The notes: generated by a model from the letters alone, not told the origin. 64,000 nucleotides of DNA from Paraburkholderia phytofirmans PsJN (GCF_000020125.1 NC_010676.1:1984001-2048000); one strand, 5' to 3'; shown: positions 7,531 through 16,710, numbered from the stretch's first letter. A program made the numbers and translations.

Positions 7531-8982
7531 TTGAAACGGTACGAGCGGTTAGCCGACCAGCTCAGCGAGCTCATCAGGCGCGGTGATCTGCCGTCCGGCG
7601 CGCGTATTCCTTCGGTTCGCGCGGCGTGCAAGGCGTGGGGCGTAAGCCCCACGACGGTATTTCACGCCTACTACCTGCTGGAAAATCGGGGCTTGATCAC
7701 GGCGCGCCCGCGTTCAGGCTATTTCGTGTCTCCGGGCGCCATAGAATTACCGCCAGCGAGCCCCAGGACCCCGCTGGCGATCGACCCGAAGACCGTCAAT
7801 GTCAGCGACCTTGTTTTCGAGGTCCTCAAGACGATCAGGCAGACCGAGACCGTCCCACTTGGGTCAGCGTTTTTGAGTCCTGCGCTGTTTCCGATGGCGC
7901 GCGTTGGAAAGTCATGCGCGACGGTCAATCGCTCTACGCACCTGGCCAGCATGGTTGACGGCCTGCCGCCGGGCTATGAAGGATTGCGCCAGCAGATTTC
8001 GTTGCGTTACCTGATGGCGGGGATGACGGTGTCCGTCGACGAGATAATCATTACAAGCGGTGCACTTGAAGCCTTGACGCTAAGCGCCCAGTTGCTCGCC
8101 GCGCCAGGCGATGTGATCGTGATCGAAAAGCCGACGTTTTATGCAACGCTGCAGGCTATCGAGCGGCTGAGGCTGAACGTAGTGGAGGTTCCGGTTGACC
8201 CGATGGAAGGGCATGATCTGAATGCGCTCGCTCAAGCGCTGCAGCAACATCCGGTTCGCGCATGCTGGTTCATGACCTCGTTCCACAATCCGATCGGCGT
8301 GACGCTGGACAACTCCAGGAAGCAGGCGCTAGTTGATCTGCTCGCCAGATACGACGTGCCGCTCATCGAAGATGACGTCTATAACGAGTTGCATTTCGGC
8401 CCGGACCCCGTGCGTCCGGCCAAATTCTTTGACCGGAAAGGTCTTGTCATCCATTGTGGATCGTTCGCGAAGTGTCTTGCACCCGGATATCGCATCGGCT
8501 GGGCTGCGGCCGGAACGTTCGCGGGTCGGCTTGAACGCGCGAAGTGGATGACCACGTTGTCGGCCAGCATGCCGGCGCAGCGCGCGATCGCCGACTATCT
8601 GGAGCACGGCGGCTATGAACGATTCCTGCACAAACTACGTCGCGAGTTGGCCCTTCAACAATCGCAAATGCTCGACGCGATTAGCCGGTATTTCCCGGCC
8701 AACACGACGGCGACAAAGTCTGACGGCGGCTATTTCACGTGGGTCGCGCTACCGGATCACGTAGACTCGATACAACTCTTCCAGGCTGCGCTCAGCAGTG
8801 GCATTAGTATCGCGCCCGGACCTATCTTCTCTGCGAACGGCGGCTTTCGACACTGTGTGCGTCTGAACTATGGATACCCGTGGTCGGCCCGACTCGATAA
8901 AGCGGTCGCGACACTGGGTGCCCTGTGCACCGATGAATCGCGTTGCGGCGCCACGCTGGCCGGTCCGGTTCAGCCGGGATGA
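7531..8982 (+). CDS. MocR-type (GntR-aminotransferase) regulator
   Basis: A 483-residue MocR regulator, close paralogue of the protein at 4209-5660 with identical length. The GntR winged helix is at about 1-65 and the aminotransferase-like domain at about 105-470. PLP-site residues are canonical: HNPIG (N253), DDVY (D281, Y284), SFAK (K314) and a C-terminal Arg in RLNYG. I chose a TTG start at 7531: GAGGAG (7519-7524) lies 6 nt upstream and the protein then begins KRYERLADQL like its paralogue. An upstream TTG at 7510 would place that ribosome binding site inside the gene. It is divergent from the EAL/MocR pair, so the two MocR proteins may cross-regulate. The controlled pathway is unknown. 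Confidence 0.85.
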   Translation: MKRYERLADQLSELIRRGDLPSGARIPSVRAACKAWGVSPTTVFHAYYLLENRGLITARPRSGYFVSPGAIELPPASPRTPLAIDPKTVNVSDLVFEVLKTIRQTETVPLGSAFLSPALFPMARVGKSCATVNRSTHLASMVDGLPPGYEGLRQQISLRYLMAGMTVSVDEIIITSGALEALTLSAQLLAAPGDVIVIEKPTFYATLQAIERLRLNVVEVPVDPMEGHDLNALAQALQQHPVRACWFMTSFHNPIGVTLDNSRKQALVDLLARYDVPLIEDDVYNELHFGPDPVRPAKFFDRKGLVIHCGSFAKCLAPGYRIGWAAAGTFAGRLERAKWMTTLSASMPAQRAIADYLEHGGYERFLHKLRRELALQQSQMLDAISRYFPANTTATKSDGGYFTWVALPDHVDSIQLFQAALSSGISIAPGPIFSANGGFRHCVRLNYGYPWSARLDKAVATLGALCTDESRCGATLAGPVQPG

Positions 8983-9168
8983 CACGGGCGCCGATCTCAA
9001 CCTGGCACGCCGGCCAATGAATCGTGAGGCTCGTGCAACGCCTTTCGCGCGCCACTGCGCCAGGCATCCGCGAAGTTGGGAGCCATCTGACCGCGATAGA
9101 GCGCCGATGAGCGCGTCGACGAGGCGGCCTGAAATGCCAATCCAATTGAATCTTCTCAGCGAACGGCC

Positions 9169-9590
9169 TTGGGGCATGAAAAGGCAGCAAGCATTCTCGT
9201 CGCGGCGGGTCGTCAAGGCACGCAGGGTGAGCGCCCTCCCGTCAAACTGCGGCCTTCAACGATTGACGAGGGCTTCGCAATTCAGCGAAACGCGGGCGAT
9301 GTCCTTGAGCGCGGCGCCGGTGTATGGAAATGCGCGCTGACGGCGGTGGGTAAGGTCAAATCCGCGCCGATCTACGCGGATCTGACATGCCGCAGCGGCG
9401 AATGCAGCTTCAGCGTCAGCTCGGTGCAGTCTTCCCTGAAGGCAGAGCCGACCTGGCCTGTTATGTGAAACGCGAGCCGCTGCCTCAAAGGTACGAATAC
9501 AACCAAGCCGAGGCTCGATGCTTTAGGTGACATGCATCCCGCGCTCGAAACTGCTGGGGGTCATCGTGCCCGCCGCTTTCAGAAAAGCCG
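9169..9590 (+). pseudogene. 2-oxo-4-pentenoate hydratase-like remnant with frameshifts
   Basis: The translated plus strand matches the N-terminal half of the intact hydratase at 18340-19149, but in three successive frames. First comes a stretch including DEGFAIQRN...GVWKCAL and GKVKSAPIYADL. After a shift near 9448 it continues as DLACYVKREPLPQRYEYNQAEA. After a second shift near 9513 it continues as LDALGDMHPALE. The match then fades before the convergent IclR gene. The C-terminal half is missing. It is clearly non-functional. It lies on the opposite strand to the adjacent IclR gene, whereas the intact hydratase is on the same strand as its adjacent IclR remnant. Confidence 0.8.
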
Positions 9591-9606
9591 GCGGCTTCTG
9601 ACATGC

Positions 9607-10413
9607 TCAGGCCGCGTCATTGACATGCCTATCGACGCTTTCGCGCGGCCAGACCGCTCCCAACTGCGCGGATGCTTCCTGCAAAAGCGTGTAGAAGGCG
9701 TCGTAACGCTCCGGCGGGATCCGTAAGACCGGTCCAGCAATGCTGATTGTCCCCACTACCGCCCCGCCAATCAGCGAACGCACGGTCACGGCCATAGCGA
9801 CGACGCCTGGCTCCGCCTCCTCGACGACGAGACCATAGCCGCGCCGCCTCGTCAGTTCGAGCTCCGGTATCAATTGATCGACACTAGCGATCGCTTTCGA
9901 TGTCCCTGCGCCGTTGGGCTTGCCAAGCCCGCCGCGCAGTGCGTGCCCAATTGCTTCGTCGTTTGACATTGCCGCCAGCCACGCCTTTCCGACCGATGTG
10001 GCATGCAATGCGATGGGACCATGCATGGACGGCGAATACATGAGACCAGGCGCCGCGCCCTGCGACGCAGCGAGCCACGCAAGTGTCCCTTCATTGACCA
10101 CAGTCAGCCGGACTAGCTCGTGGCACTGGGCGGCGACCTCGTCGAGAATCGGCTGCACCAGGCCCGGCAGACCAAGCCCATGCAGGTACCGCTGACCGAG
10201 CAAAGAAAGCTTCAAGGTCAAGCGGTATTGGGATGTCTGTTCGTCCTGTTCAGCCCACCCCTGCTCGCACAACTGTGCAAGCACGCGATGGGCTGGACCT
10301 TTTTCCAGTTCGAGTTGAGCGGCGATGTCGGACATTCGCATCCAGCGCGCTTCGCGCGCCAGCAACTCGATCGCTTGAAGCGAACGATCAACTGCTCCCT
10401 TGACAACTCTCAT
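9607..10413 (-). CDS. IclR-family transcriptional regulator (intact copy)
   Basis: A 268-residue IclR regulator. The winged helix is at about 1-70 (LEKGPAHRVLAQLCEQGW) and the effector domain at about 85-255 (LHATSVGKAWLAA, then GTISIAGPVLRI). It is divergent from an MHS transporter with an 86-bp intergenic region that holds a paired palindrome. A truncated second copy of this gene, beside a second copy of the same transporter and the same paired palindrome, lies at 19146-19499. The arrangement strongly suggests that it controls the divergent transporter, and possibly the second transporter as well. Ligand unknown. Confidence 0.9.
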   Translation of the reverse strand: MRVVKGAVDRSLQAIELLAREARWMRMSDIAAQLELEKGPAHRVLAQLCEQGWAEQDEQTSQYRLTLKLSLLGQRYLHGLGLPGLVQPILDEVAAQCHELVRLTVVNEGTLAWLAASQGAAPGLMYSPSMHGPIALHATSVGKAWLAAMSNDEAIGHALRGGLGKPNGAGTSKAIASVDQLIPELELTRRRGYGLVVEEAEPGVVAMAVTVRSLIGGAVVGTISIAGPVLRIPPERYDAFYTLLQEASAQLGAVWPRESVDRHVNDAA

Positions 10414-10428
10414 AATGTAGGTAATATG

Positions 10429-10454
10429 GTTCTTAATGGAACGGTGTTACAACA
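10429..10454. promoter_or_regulatory. Paired palindromes in IclR-MHS intergenic region, copy A
   Basis: GTTCTTAATGGAAC (10429-10442) is followed by TGTTACAACA (10445-10454), each with inverted symmetry. The same pair recurs with almost identical sequence and spacing at 19515-19541, before the second IclR/MHS pair. Conservation in two copies makes it a strong operator candidate. Confidence 0.65.
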
Positions 10455-10499
10455 ATAAAGAACGGGCACCGAAAAGTCAATCCAAGCCGGAGACAAGTC

Positions 10500-11933
10500 A
10501 TGAGTGGAAGCACCCAGATTGAGGCCCATCGTCAACGCCAGTCGAAGATAGCCGCGGCCAGCGGCTGGATTGGCTCTGCACTTGAATACTACGACTTCTT
10601 CATTTATGCGACCGCGGCGTCGTTGCTTTTCCCGCAGCTCTTCTTTCCTTCTCAGAATCCTACGGTGGCCATCATCGCATCCCTGGCGACTTTCGGTGTC
10701 GGCTATGTTGCCAGACCCATCGGCGCGATGGTGCTCGGTCATGTCGGCGACCGGCACGGCCGGAAGACGGTGCTGATCTTTTGCATGTTTTTAATGGGCA
10801 TGTCTACGATGGGCGTGGGACTCCTGCCAACGTATCATCAGGTCGGCATCTGGGCTCCGTTGCTGCTCGTCATCCTCCGGCTCATTCAGGGATTCGCGGT
10901 CGCGGGAGAGGTCTCCGGCGCCAGCTCCATGATCCTCGAGCATGCACCGTTCGGCCGACGTGGTTACTTCGCGAGCTTTACCCTGCAAGGGGTGCAAGCC
11001 GGGCAGCTCCTGGCGGCAGCGGTCTTCTTGCCATTGGCGCATTTCTTACCGAAAGATCAATTTGCTTCCTGGGGATGGCGCATTCCGTTTCTCCTCAGCT
11101 TTGTCGTCATCATCATGGGGTACATCATTCGCCGCCAGGTTGAGGAAACTCCCGCGTTTCGCGAGGAGCAGGCTCATGGCGAGGTGCCTTCCTCACCGGT
11201 TGTCGAGGTCCTGCGACAAAGTTGGGACGATGTCTTGCGCGTCGTCTGCATGGCGCTCGTTGCGGTCATCGCGCTTCTTGCTACGGTGTTTGGCGCGGCG
11301 TATGCAGTCCAGCCGGCCTACGGTATCGGCTTTCCTGTTGGCGTCTTTCTCTGGATTCCGGTTCTCGGAAACATCTGCTCGGTCATACTGATTCCCATCG
11401 TCGGCAATCTCTCCGACAAAATCGGCCGCAGGCCGCCAGTTCTTGCCGGCGTGCTCAGCGCCGGGCTGCTCTCTTTCGGCTACCTGTACGCCATCAGCAT
11501 CCACAATCTCTGGCTCACTATAATTCTCTCGGTGCTGATGTGGGGCATTGCCTACCAAGGCTTCAACGGGGTGTTTCCGAGCCTTTTCCCCGAACTATTC
11601 CGCACGCGGGTGCGCGTGACGGGAATGGCCATCGGACAAAACGTTGGGACGACGCTTGCGGCACTGACGCCCACACTCTTTGTAGCCGTCGCGCCCCCCG
11701 GCACCGCCAACATTCCGCTGAAGATCGGCTTTCTAACGTTCGGCATCTGTCTTATCGCCGCGTTCGCTGCATTCACTACGCGAGAGACATACCGGATCCG
11801 CCTTAACGATCTCGGCGACCGTGGTGCGGTGCCCGTCCCTAAAGCGGAGTACGAGCGCTTGCGCGGCGAAGCGATGGCCGGAAGGACCAGAACTGCCGAT
11901 GCGCAGGATCTCGCAAAACAGCTTCGCTCGTAG
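10500..11933 (+). CDS. MHS-type MFS transporter, copy A
   Basis: A 477-residue, 12-TM MHS symporter with the family start SALEYYDFFIYATAA (about 27-41) and loop motif GHVGDRHGRK (about 80-89). It has a good ribosome binding site (GGAG, 9 nt upstream). Most residues are identical by eye to the transporter at 19586-21019, and it is clearly related to the one at 36075-37481. It is divergent from an intact IclR gene and upstream of cupin, AroE-like and Gfo/Idh/MocA genes on the same strand. That context fits uptake of a cyclic polyhydroxy acid such as quinate or shikimate, or a related compound, but the substrate is an inference. Confidence 0.85.
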   Translation: MSGSTQIEAHRQRQSKIAAASGWIGSALEYYDFFIYATAASLLFPQLFFPSQNPTVAIIASLATFGVGYVARPIGAMVLGHVGDRHGRKTVLIFCMFLMGMSTMGVGLLPTYHQVGIWAPLLLVILRLIQGFAVAGEVSGASSMILEHAPFGRRGYFASFTLQGVQAGQLLAAAVFLPLAHFLPKDQFASWGWRIPFLLSFVVIIMGYIIRRQVEETPAFREEQAHGEVPSSPVVEVLRQSWDDVLRVVCMALVAVIALLATVFGAAYAVQPAYGIGFPVGVFLWIPVLGNICSVILIPIVGNLSDKIGRRPPVLAGVLSAGLLSFGYLYAISIHNLWLTIILSVLMWGIAYQGFNGVFPSLFPELFRTRVRVTGMAIGQNVGTTLAALTPTLFVAVAPPGTANIPLKIGFLTFGICLIAAFAAFTTRETYRIRLNDLGDRGAVPVPKAEYERLRGEAMAGRTRTADAQDLAKQLRS

Positions 11934-12049
11934 GCTTTTACGACGGCTGTAATCGTTGCGACCACCGTGTTGGCGCAACAGCAGGAGCCAAGCCGAAGCG
12001 ACGCGACGCGCCGGCGCGAACACATTGACGCTATACAGAGGGTATGCAC

Positions 12050-12502
12050 ATGCACAACGAAGACACTCCCCGTTACGACGGCCCACGCGAGCTCGCGCAA
12101 TCTCTGAGCGCATTTGCGCGCATCAGCGCGGCCGAGGCGCCCTGGAACCAGGAAGGCCTGCGTGCCGATTCTGAGTACCGCGACCTCGGACTCGCCGCGG
12201 TAACGAACGGTCGCATTGGCGCCAAGCACATTCGCGCGCTGAAGCCGTTCACCGATCCTACTGGCTGGCACTGGCACGATATGACCGGGCACTACCTGTA
12301 TGTGCTCCGCGGATCTGTGACGTTCCGTTTCGCCGGCGTAGAAGGCGACGTGACGCTCAAGGCCGGAGAAGGCCTGTCCCAGCCCGCCGGCGTGCCGCAC
12401 AACGTCATGGGACGCTCCGACGACCTGGAGGTCATCGAGATCAACGAGCCCGCCCACTACGGGACCTGGGATCTTGACGTGCCGCCAGCGCCATGGAAGT
12501 GA
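12050..12502 (+). CDS. Cupin-domain protein
   Basis: About 150 residues with a single cupin fold: the HWHD..GHYLYVLRG metal-binding motif (about 78-94) and the second motif (AGEGLSQPAGVPHNV). The first His pair, the later His and a Glu in the strand after it could bind a divalent metal. I chose ATG 12050 over ATG 12044 because AGAGGG (12037-12042) is 7 nt from the former and only 1 nt from the latter. It lies between the MHS transporter and an AroE-like dehydrogenase on the same strand. Enzyme (isomerase or dioxygenase-like) and sensor roles are both possible. Confidence 0.75.
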   Translation: MHNEDTPRYDGPRELAQSLSAFARISAAEAPWNQEGLRADSEYRDLGLAAVTNGRIGAKHIRALKPFTDPTGWHWHDMTGHYLYVLRGSVTFRFAGVEGDVTLKAGEGLSQPAGVPHNVMGRSDDLEVIEINEPAHYGTWDLDVPPAPWK

Positions 12503-12635
12503 CGGCCATTACACCAATTCGTAATCGAAGTAGCCTGATCTGAAAACGCATGATCCATCCCGCCCTCAGTAAGTCCAATTTCCGAGCAGTCAGATAAGAC
12601 TGCGCCCAACAGTCAACATCGAAGGCCACGCAGCA

Positions 12636-13472
12636 ATGGATCCACATATCACAGGAACAACGCGACTTTATGGGTTGGTGGGCGATCCACTGACGGCCGC
12701 CAAGTCGCCGCAGCTGTTGAACCAGCTTTTTACTGAACAGCGCGTGGACGCAGTTTGCGTTCCGTTCTGGGTCAACGCCGCAAATCTGCCGGCCTTCGTC
12801 AGCGGTGCGCGAGCGATGGGCAATCTGTCCGGCATGCTGGTCACCATGCCTCATAAACAACGGATGCTCGCGCTTGTCGACGAACTTGATCCGACTGCCC
12901 GTCAGGTCGGGGCGCTCAACGTCATTCGCTGCGAACCGGATGGACGCTGGATTGGCGCGATATTCGACGGCGTTGGCTGCGTTCTTGGGATGCAGTGGGA
13001 AGGCAACCATCCGGCGAATAAGTCCGTGCTTCTCGTTGGCGCCGGAGGCGCCGGTAGCGCCATCGCATTTGCCGTCGCGGCTGCTGGCGCTAGCAACCTA
13101 ACCATATCTGATGTCGATGAGGCCCGGGCTGGCGGCCTTGCGGCATCCGTCGCTGCCGAAACAGGATGCGACGCTCGTTCGGGGCCACCCGACCCGCAAG
13201 GATTCGAGATCGTGATCAATGCCACGCCGCTCGGCATGAAAGCAAACGATGCCATGCCGGTCGATCCGGAGCGGCTGGCGCACGGCGCCATTGTCGTCGA
13301 CATCATCAATGCGGCCGAGCCGACGCCGCTTCGCCGAGCCGCGCAAGCGCGCGGTTGCCGCACCCAGGACGGCGGCCCGATGCATCGGGGGCAGGCCGTC
13401 TATGCCCTCAGGTTTCTGGGCTTCGATTACCGCCCCGATGGACGATCAACACCCGACGACGGCCCGCGATAA
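12636..13472 (+). CDS. Shikimate dehydrogenase-like oxidoreductase
   Basis: A 278-residue member of the AroE/YdiB family (NADP or NAD-dependent shikimate/quinate-type dehydrogenases). The catalytic Lys in VTMPHK (K74), Asn of GALN (N95), Asp of FDGVG (D111), Rossmann glycines (LVGAGGAGSA, about 131-140), NATPLGM and the late Gln in GGPMHRGQ are all present. The substrate-site motif HSKSP is altered to AAKSP: the first of the two carboxylate-binding Ser residues is Ala22 and the second is kept. Together with a catabolic neighbourhood this suggests a related substrate rather than biosynthetic shikimate. It is collinear with cupin and Gfo/Idh/MocA genes. Confidence 0.8.
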   Translation: MDPHITGTTRLYGLVGDPLTAAKSPQLLNQLFTEQRVDAVCVPFWVNAANLPAFVSGARAMGNLSGMLVTMPHKQRMLALVDELDPTARQVGALNVIRCEPDGRWIGAIFDGVGCVLGMQWEGNHPANKSVLLVGAGGAGSAIAFAVAAAGASNLTISDVDEARAGGLAASVAAETGCDARSGPPDPQGFEIVINATPLGMKANDAMPVDPERLAHGAIVVDIINAAEPTPLRRAAQARGCRTQDGGPMHRGQAVYALRFLGFDYRPDGRSTPDDGPR

Positions 13473-13595
13473 GCGCTGAGCAGGAATGCCTGACGGCAGA
13501 GTCAAGACATAAAAGGCAAGCGCCCGAAGCCGGCAGTCGTCACCCATTCGATTTCGAAGCATGAAGTGATTGAAAATTTTTAAAGGAGAATGCGT

Positions 13596-14615
13596 ATGAG
13601 AGTCGCCTTGCTGGAGGTCAGCCATTGGCATGTCCCGCTCTATCTTGATGCGCTGGAGGCGCCGGGGATTGAAGTGGTCGCCGTGTCGGATGCAGAGCAT
13701 GTCAAGGGAGAGGCTATTGCCGCACGCTTCGGCAGCAAGTTGTATTCGTCGGCCTATGAACTGCTGGAGCGCGAGGAAGTCGATTTCGCATTTGTGTTCG
13801 GGCGGCATTCCGAAATGCCGGCGCTCGCGGAGGCCGTGATCGCAAAAAAGATTCCGTTCGCGCTGGAGAAACCGTGCGGTATCAACATGTCGCAGGTCAC
13901 CCGGCTTCGTGCACTGACCGAGGAAGCCAATCTTTATTGCGCAGTACCGTTGATCTTTCGAATGAGCGAATTACTGAGCTCACTCGAAGATGCCGAGGGG
14001 CGCATACCGTCGGATTTCAATTACATGTCCTTCCGTTTCATCGTGGGACCACCGAGTCGGTACGCAGCAGCAGGCGCCGGCTGGGCGCTCGACCCCGAGT
14101 ATTCCGGAGGCGGATCGACGATCAACGTCGCTACTCATTTCATCGACTTGTTCAGATTGCTCACGGGCAAGGAGATCGCCCGAGTCTCCGCGACGATGAA
14201 CTCAAGAACGCATCGGGGCGCGGTTGAGGACTATTCCCTGCTGACCATGCAGACCGAAGACGGCGTGATCGGCCTGGTGGAAACGGGATACAGCTTTCCC
14301 AGTACCGCCGACGAGCAGCGCGAATTCTCGTTCACTGTGGCATCCGATCGTATGTACGCGAAATCCGGCCCGGACCGGATCGAGATACGCGATAGAAACA
14401 ATCTTTCCGCAGGCACGCGAAGCCGCCGCCTCCAGCTTGAAACTGACATCTACTACCCCTTGTTCGTCAAGCGGGTACTCGCCGAGTGCCGTACTGGCGC
14501 AAGGCCAATCGCGTCATTGCGCGATGCAGAGTTGATGATGCAGGTCATGGATGCGGCCTACGCATCGGCCAGGCAAGGGGGTGCGCTTCAAACTCTCGAG
14601 CCGATTCCCAAGTGA
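13596..14615 (+). CDS. Gfo/Idh/MocA-family oxidoreductase
   Basis: A 339-residue NAD(P)-dependent oxidoreductase-like protein. It has an N-terminal Rossmann domain (unusually lacking the full GxGxxG: MRVALLEVSHWH), the EKP motif (FALEKPCG) and a C-terminal substrate domain with GGGSTINVATHFIDL. I chose ATG 13596 because AAAGGAG (13582-13588) is 7 nt upstream; ATG 13590 is too close to it. The degenerate glycine motif resembles divergent family members and leaves the cofactor uncertain. It is last intact gene of the MHS-cupin-AroE-like group, followed by a decayed hydrolase. A role in oxidising a cyclic or sugar acid fits the context. Confidence 0.8.
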   Translation: MRVALLEVSHWHVPLYLDALEAPGIEVVAVSDAEHVKGEAIAARFGSKLYSSAYELLEREEVDFAFVFGRHSEMPALAEAVIAKKIPFALEKPCGINMSQVTRLRALTEEANLYCAVPLIFRMSELLSSLEDAEGRIPSDFNYMSFRFIVGPPSRYAAAGAGWALDPEYSGGGSTINVATHFIDLFRLLTGKEIARVSATMNSRTHRGAVEDYSLLTMQTEDGVIGLVETGYSFPSTADEQREFSFTVASDRMYAKSGPDRIEIRDRNNLSAGTRSRRLQLETDIYYPLFVKRVLAECRTGARPIASLRDAELMMQVMDAAYASARQGGALQTLEPIPK

Positions 14616-14659
14616 CGGATTGCCCGGATCGCAAACTCATGCTGCAAACAAGTTATTGC

Positions 14660-15038
14660 AATGCGGGCAACTACCCATCGCCGAAGGAAGAGGACTGGAT
14701 CGCGCGCGACTTCCGGCTTACAACTACGGCGACCCGGTGCTCGCGCAGCACAGGCTACTGACCGAGCACCTTCGAATTTGGCACCTGCACCTGCTGATCG
14801 GTAACTCGATGGGTGGTATGCACACATGGATCTGAAGTGTGCGGTATCCGGACTTCATGGATGCGCTCGTGCCAATGGCGTCGCAACCGACGGAGATGTC
14901 CAGCCGCAACTTGATGCTGCGCCGGATGCTCATCGAGATGGTCCGAAACGACCCGGCGTACCGGGACGGTCATTACGTCAGCCAGCCCAGTTCCTTGCAC
15001 TTTTATAACGCCTTTTTTGCGCTGGCCACTCTGTGCGC
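14660..15038 (+). pseudogene. MetX-like alpha/beta hydrolase remnant
   Basis: Pieces of a homoserine-acetyltransferase-like alpha/beta hydrolase remain. The N-terminal motif NYPSPKEEDWIARDFR lies in one frame. After an internal deletion near 14710 the core continues in another frame (LPAYNYGDPVLAQHRLLTEH, then the nucleophile elbow GNSMGGMHTW). An in-frame TGA at 14833-14835 follows, then VRYPDFMDALVPMASQPTEM and further sequence. The C-terminal part with the catalytic Asp/His is missing where the convergent UxaA gene begins. Deletion, frameshift and nonsense mutation together make it non-functional. Confidence 0.85.
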
Positions 15039-16610
15039 TTACATGATTGCGCTAATTTGCCAAGGTACGAATTCGTTCTGTCCGTAACCATGCTGCTCAC
15101 TGCGAGTACGATTCCCTGAAGCCACCTCTAGCAGCAATTCGAAAAGCACTCCGCCCAGTTGCTCGATCGTCGTTCTCCCTTCCAACACTTCTCCGCAGTT
15201 CAGATCCATATCGTCGGACTGTCGTTGCCAAAGTGCCGTGTTCGTCGCAAGCTTGACGGATGGCGTGGGCGCGCAGCCGTAAGCGGAACCACGTCCCGTC
15301 GTGAAGCAGATCAGGTTGGCACCGCCGGCCACCTGGCCCGTAGCCGACACCGGGTCGTAGCCCGGCGTGTCCATAAAAACGAGGCCGCGCGCCGTGACCG
15401 GCTGAGCATATTCGTACACCTCGGTCAGATTGGTCGAGCCGGCTTTCGCAATGCCTCCCAGCGATTTTTCAAGGACGGTCGTCAAGCCACCTGCCTTGTT
15501 GCCCGCCGACGGATTGTTGTTCATTTGCGCCCCATGTCGATTCGCGTAGGCTTCCCACCACCTGATGCGATCAAGCAGCTTTCGGCCCACCTCAGGCGTT
15601 GCGGCGCGGCGCGTTAGCAAGTGCTCCGCGCCATAGATTTCGGGCGTCTCAGAGAGAATGGCAGTGCCGCCGTGCCGCACGAGCAAGTCAACGGCTGCGC
15701 CTAGCACCGGATTCGCCGTAATACCCGAATACCCGTCCGAGCCTCCGCATTGAAGACCGACCGTGAGATGACTTGCGCTGACCGCCTCCCGCCGCACGTC
15801 GTTTGCTTCGGGCAACATGCGCCGAACCAGTTCGATACCCTTTGCAATCGTCGATGTAGTACCGCCGCTGTCCTGGATCGTGAACGTTCGCAAGCGGTCG
15901 TGCTCCCGAAGTCCCTGCGTCTCAAGTAATCGCGGGATCTGATTTGTTTCACATCCCAGACCGACGACCAGCACGCTCGCAAAGTTCGGATGGCATGCAT
16001 AGCCGCCAATTGTGCGCTGCAGGATTGCGAGACCATCGCCCTCGGAGTCGATGGCGCAGCCGGAACCATGTGTAAGTGCAATCACGCCATCGACGTTCGG
16101 AAACTCAGCCAGTTCTTCGGGATGGATATCGCGGCGAAAATGATCAGCAATGGCCCGCGCAACCGTGGCTGAGCAATTCACCGAGGTGAGAATTCCGATG
16201 TAGTTGCGCGTGGCCACACGGCCGTCTGCGCGGACGATGCCCTGGAACGTTGCGGGCCGGTTCGAGGGTAGAGTCGGACGCGCTGCCTGCCCGAACGCGT
16301 AGTCGCGCGCAAAGTCGCCCATCGCGAGGTTGTGGGTGTGTACATGCTGCCCGGCGCGAATTGGCTGGCTTGCAAAGCCGATTACCTGGCCGTAGCGGTG
16401 CACCGCCTCACCCTGTCGGATGTCACGTGTCGCCACTTTGTGACCGGGCGGAATCAGTCCTGACACCGTCACCGCTTCTTTGTCGATCACCGTGCCGGAC
16501 ATAAGCTGTTCGAGCGCGATGACAACATCGTCGGCAGGATTGAGCCGTATGACACGAGCCGACGTCGACGGGGTGGATGGGGCGGACGTGTCGGCGATAT
16601 TCAACGACAT
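15039..16610 (-). CDS. UxaA-family sugar-acid dehydratase (altronate/galactarate type)
   Basis: A 523-residue UxaA/GarD-family hydro-lyase. The N-terminal SAF domain (about 20-100) is followed by the large dehydratase domain starting at GIVRADGRVATRNYIGIL. Conserved segments include LTHGSGC, GLGCETNQI, GLQCGGSDGYSG and TGRGSAYGCAPTPSVKL, whose Cys and acidic residues are typical of this metal-dependent family. I chose ATG 16610, preceded by AGGAG, over an upstream frame opening with low-complexity residues. It is the last gene of an operon with a 2-oxo-acid hydratase, an FAH-fold hydrolase and a small alpha/beta protein. It probably dehydrates an aldonate or aldarate to a 2-keto-3-deoxy acid. 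Substrate unknown. Confidence 0.85.
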   Translation of the reverse strand: MSLNIADTSAPSTPSTSARVIRLNPADDVVIALEQLMSGTVIDKEAVTVSGLIPPGHKVATRDIRQGEAVHRYGQVIGFASQPIRAGQHVHTHNLAMGDFARDYAFGQAARPTLPSNRPATFQGIVRADGRVATRNYIGILTSVNCSATVARAIADHFRRDIHPEELAEFPNVDGVIALTHGSGCAIDSEGDGLAILQRTIGGYACHPNFASVLVVGLGCETNQIPRLLETQGLREHDRLRTFTIQDSGGTTSTIAKGIELVRRMLPEANDVRREAVSASHLTVGLQCGGSDGYSGITANPVLGAAVDLLVRHGGTAILSETPEIYGAEHLLTRRAATPEVGRKLLDRIRWWEAYANRHGAQMNNNPSAGNKAGGLTTVLEKSLGGIAKAGSTNLTEVYEYAQPVTARGLVFMDTPGYDPVSATGQVAGGANLICFTTGRGSAYGCAPTPSVKLATNTALWQRQSDDMDLNCGEVLEGRTTIEQLGGVLFELLLEVASGNRTRSEQHGYGQNEFVPWQISAIM

Positions 16611-16710
16611 GGCACTACTCCTACGTTTCTCAGGGTGGAGGCCGGTCGCGCTTGGCCACGTGGCATTCGCGCGACGGGCAGTGAAGCGGTGATCGACGAC
16701 GCTTGACCGC

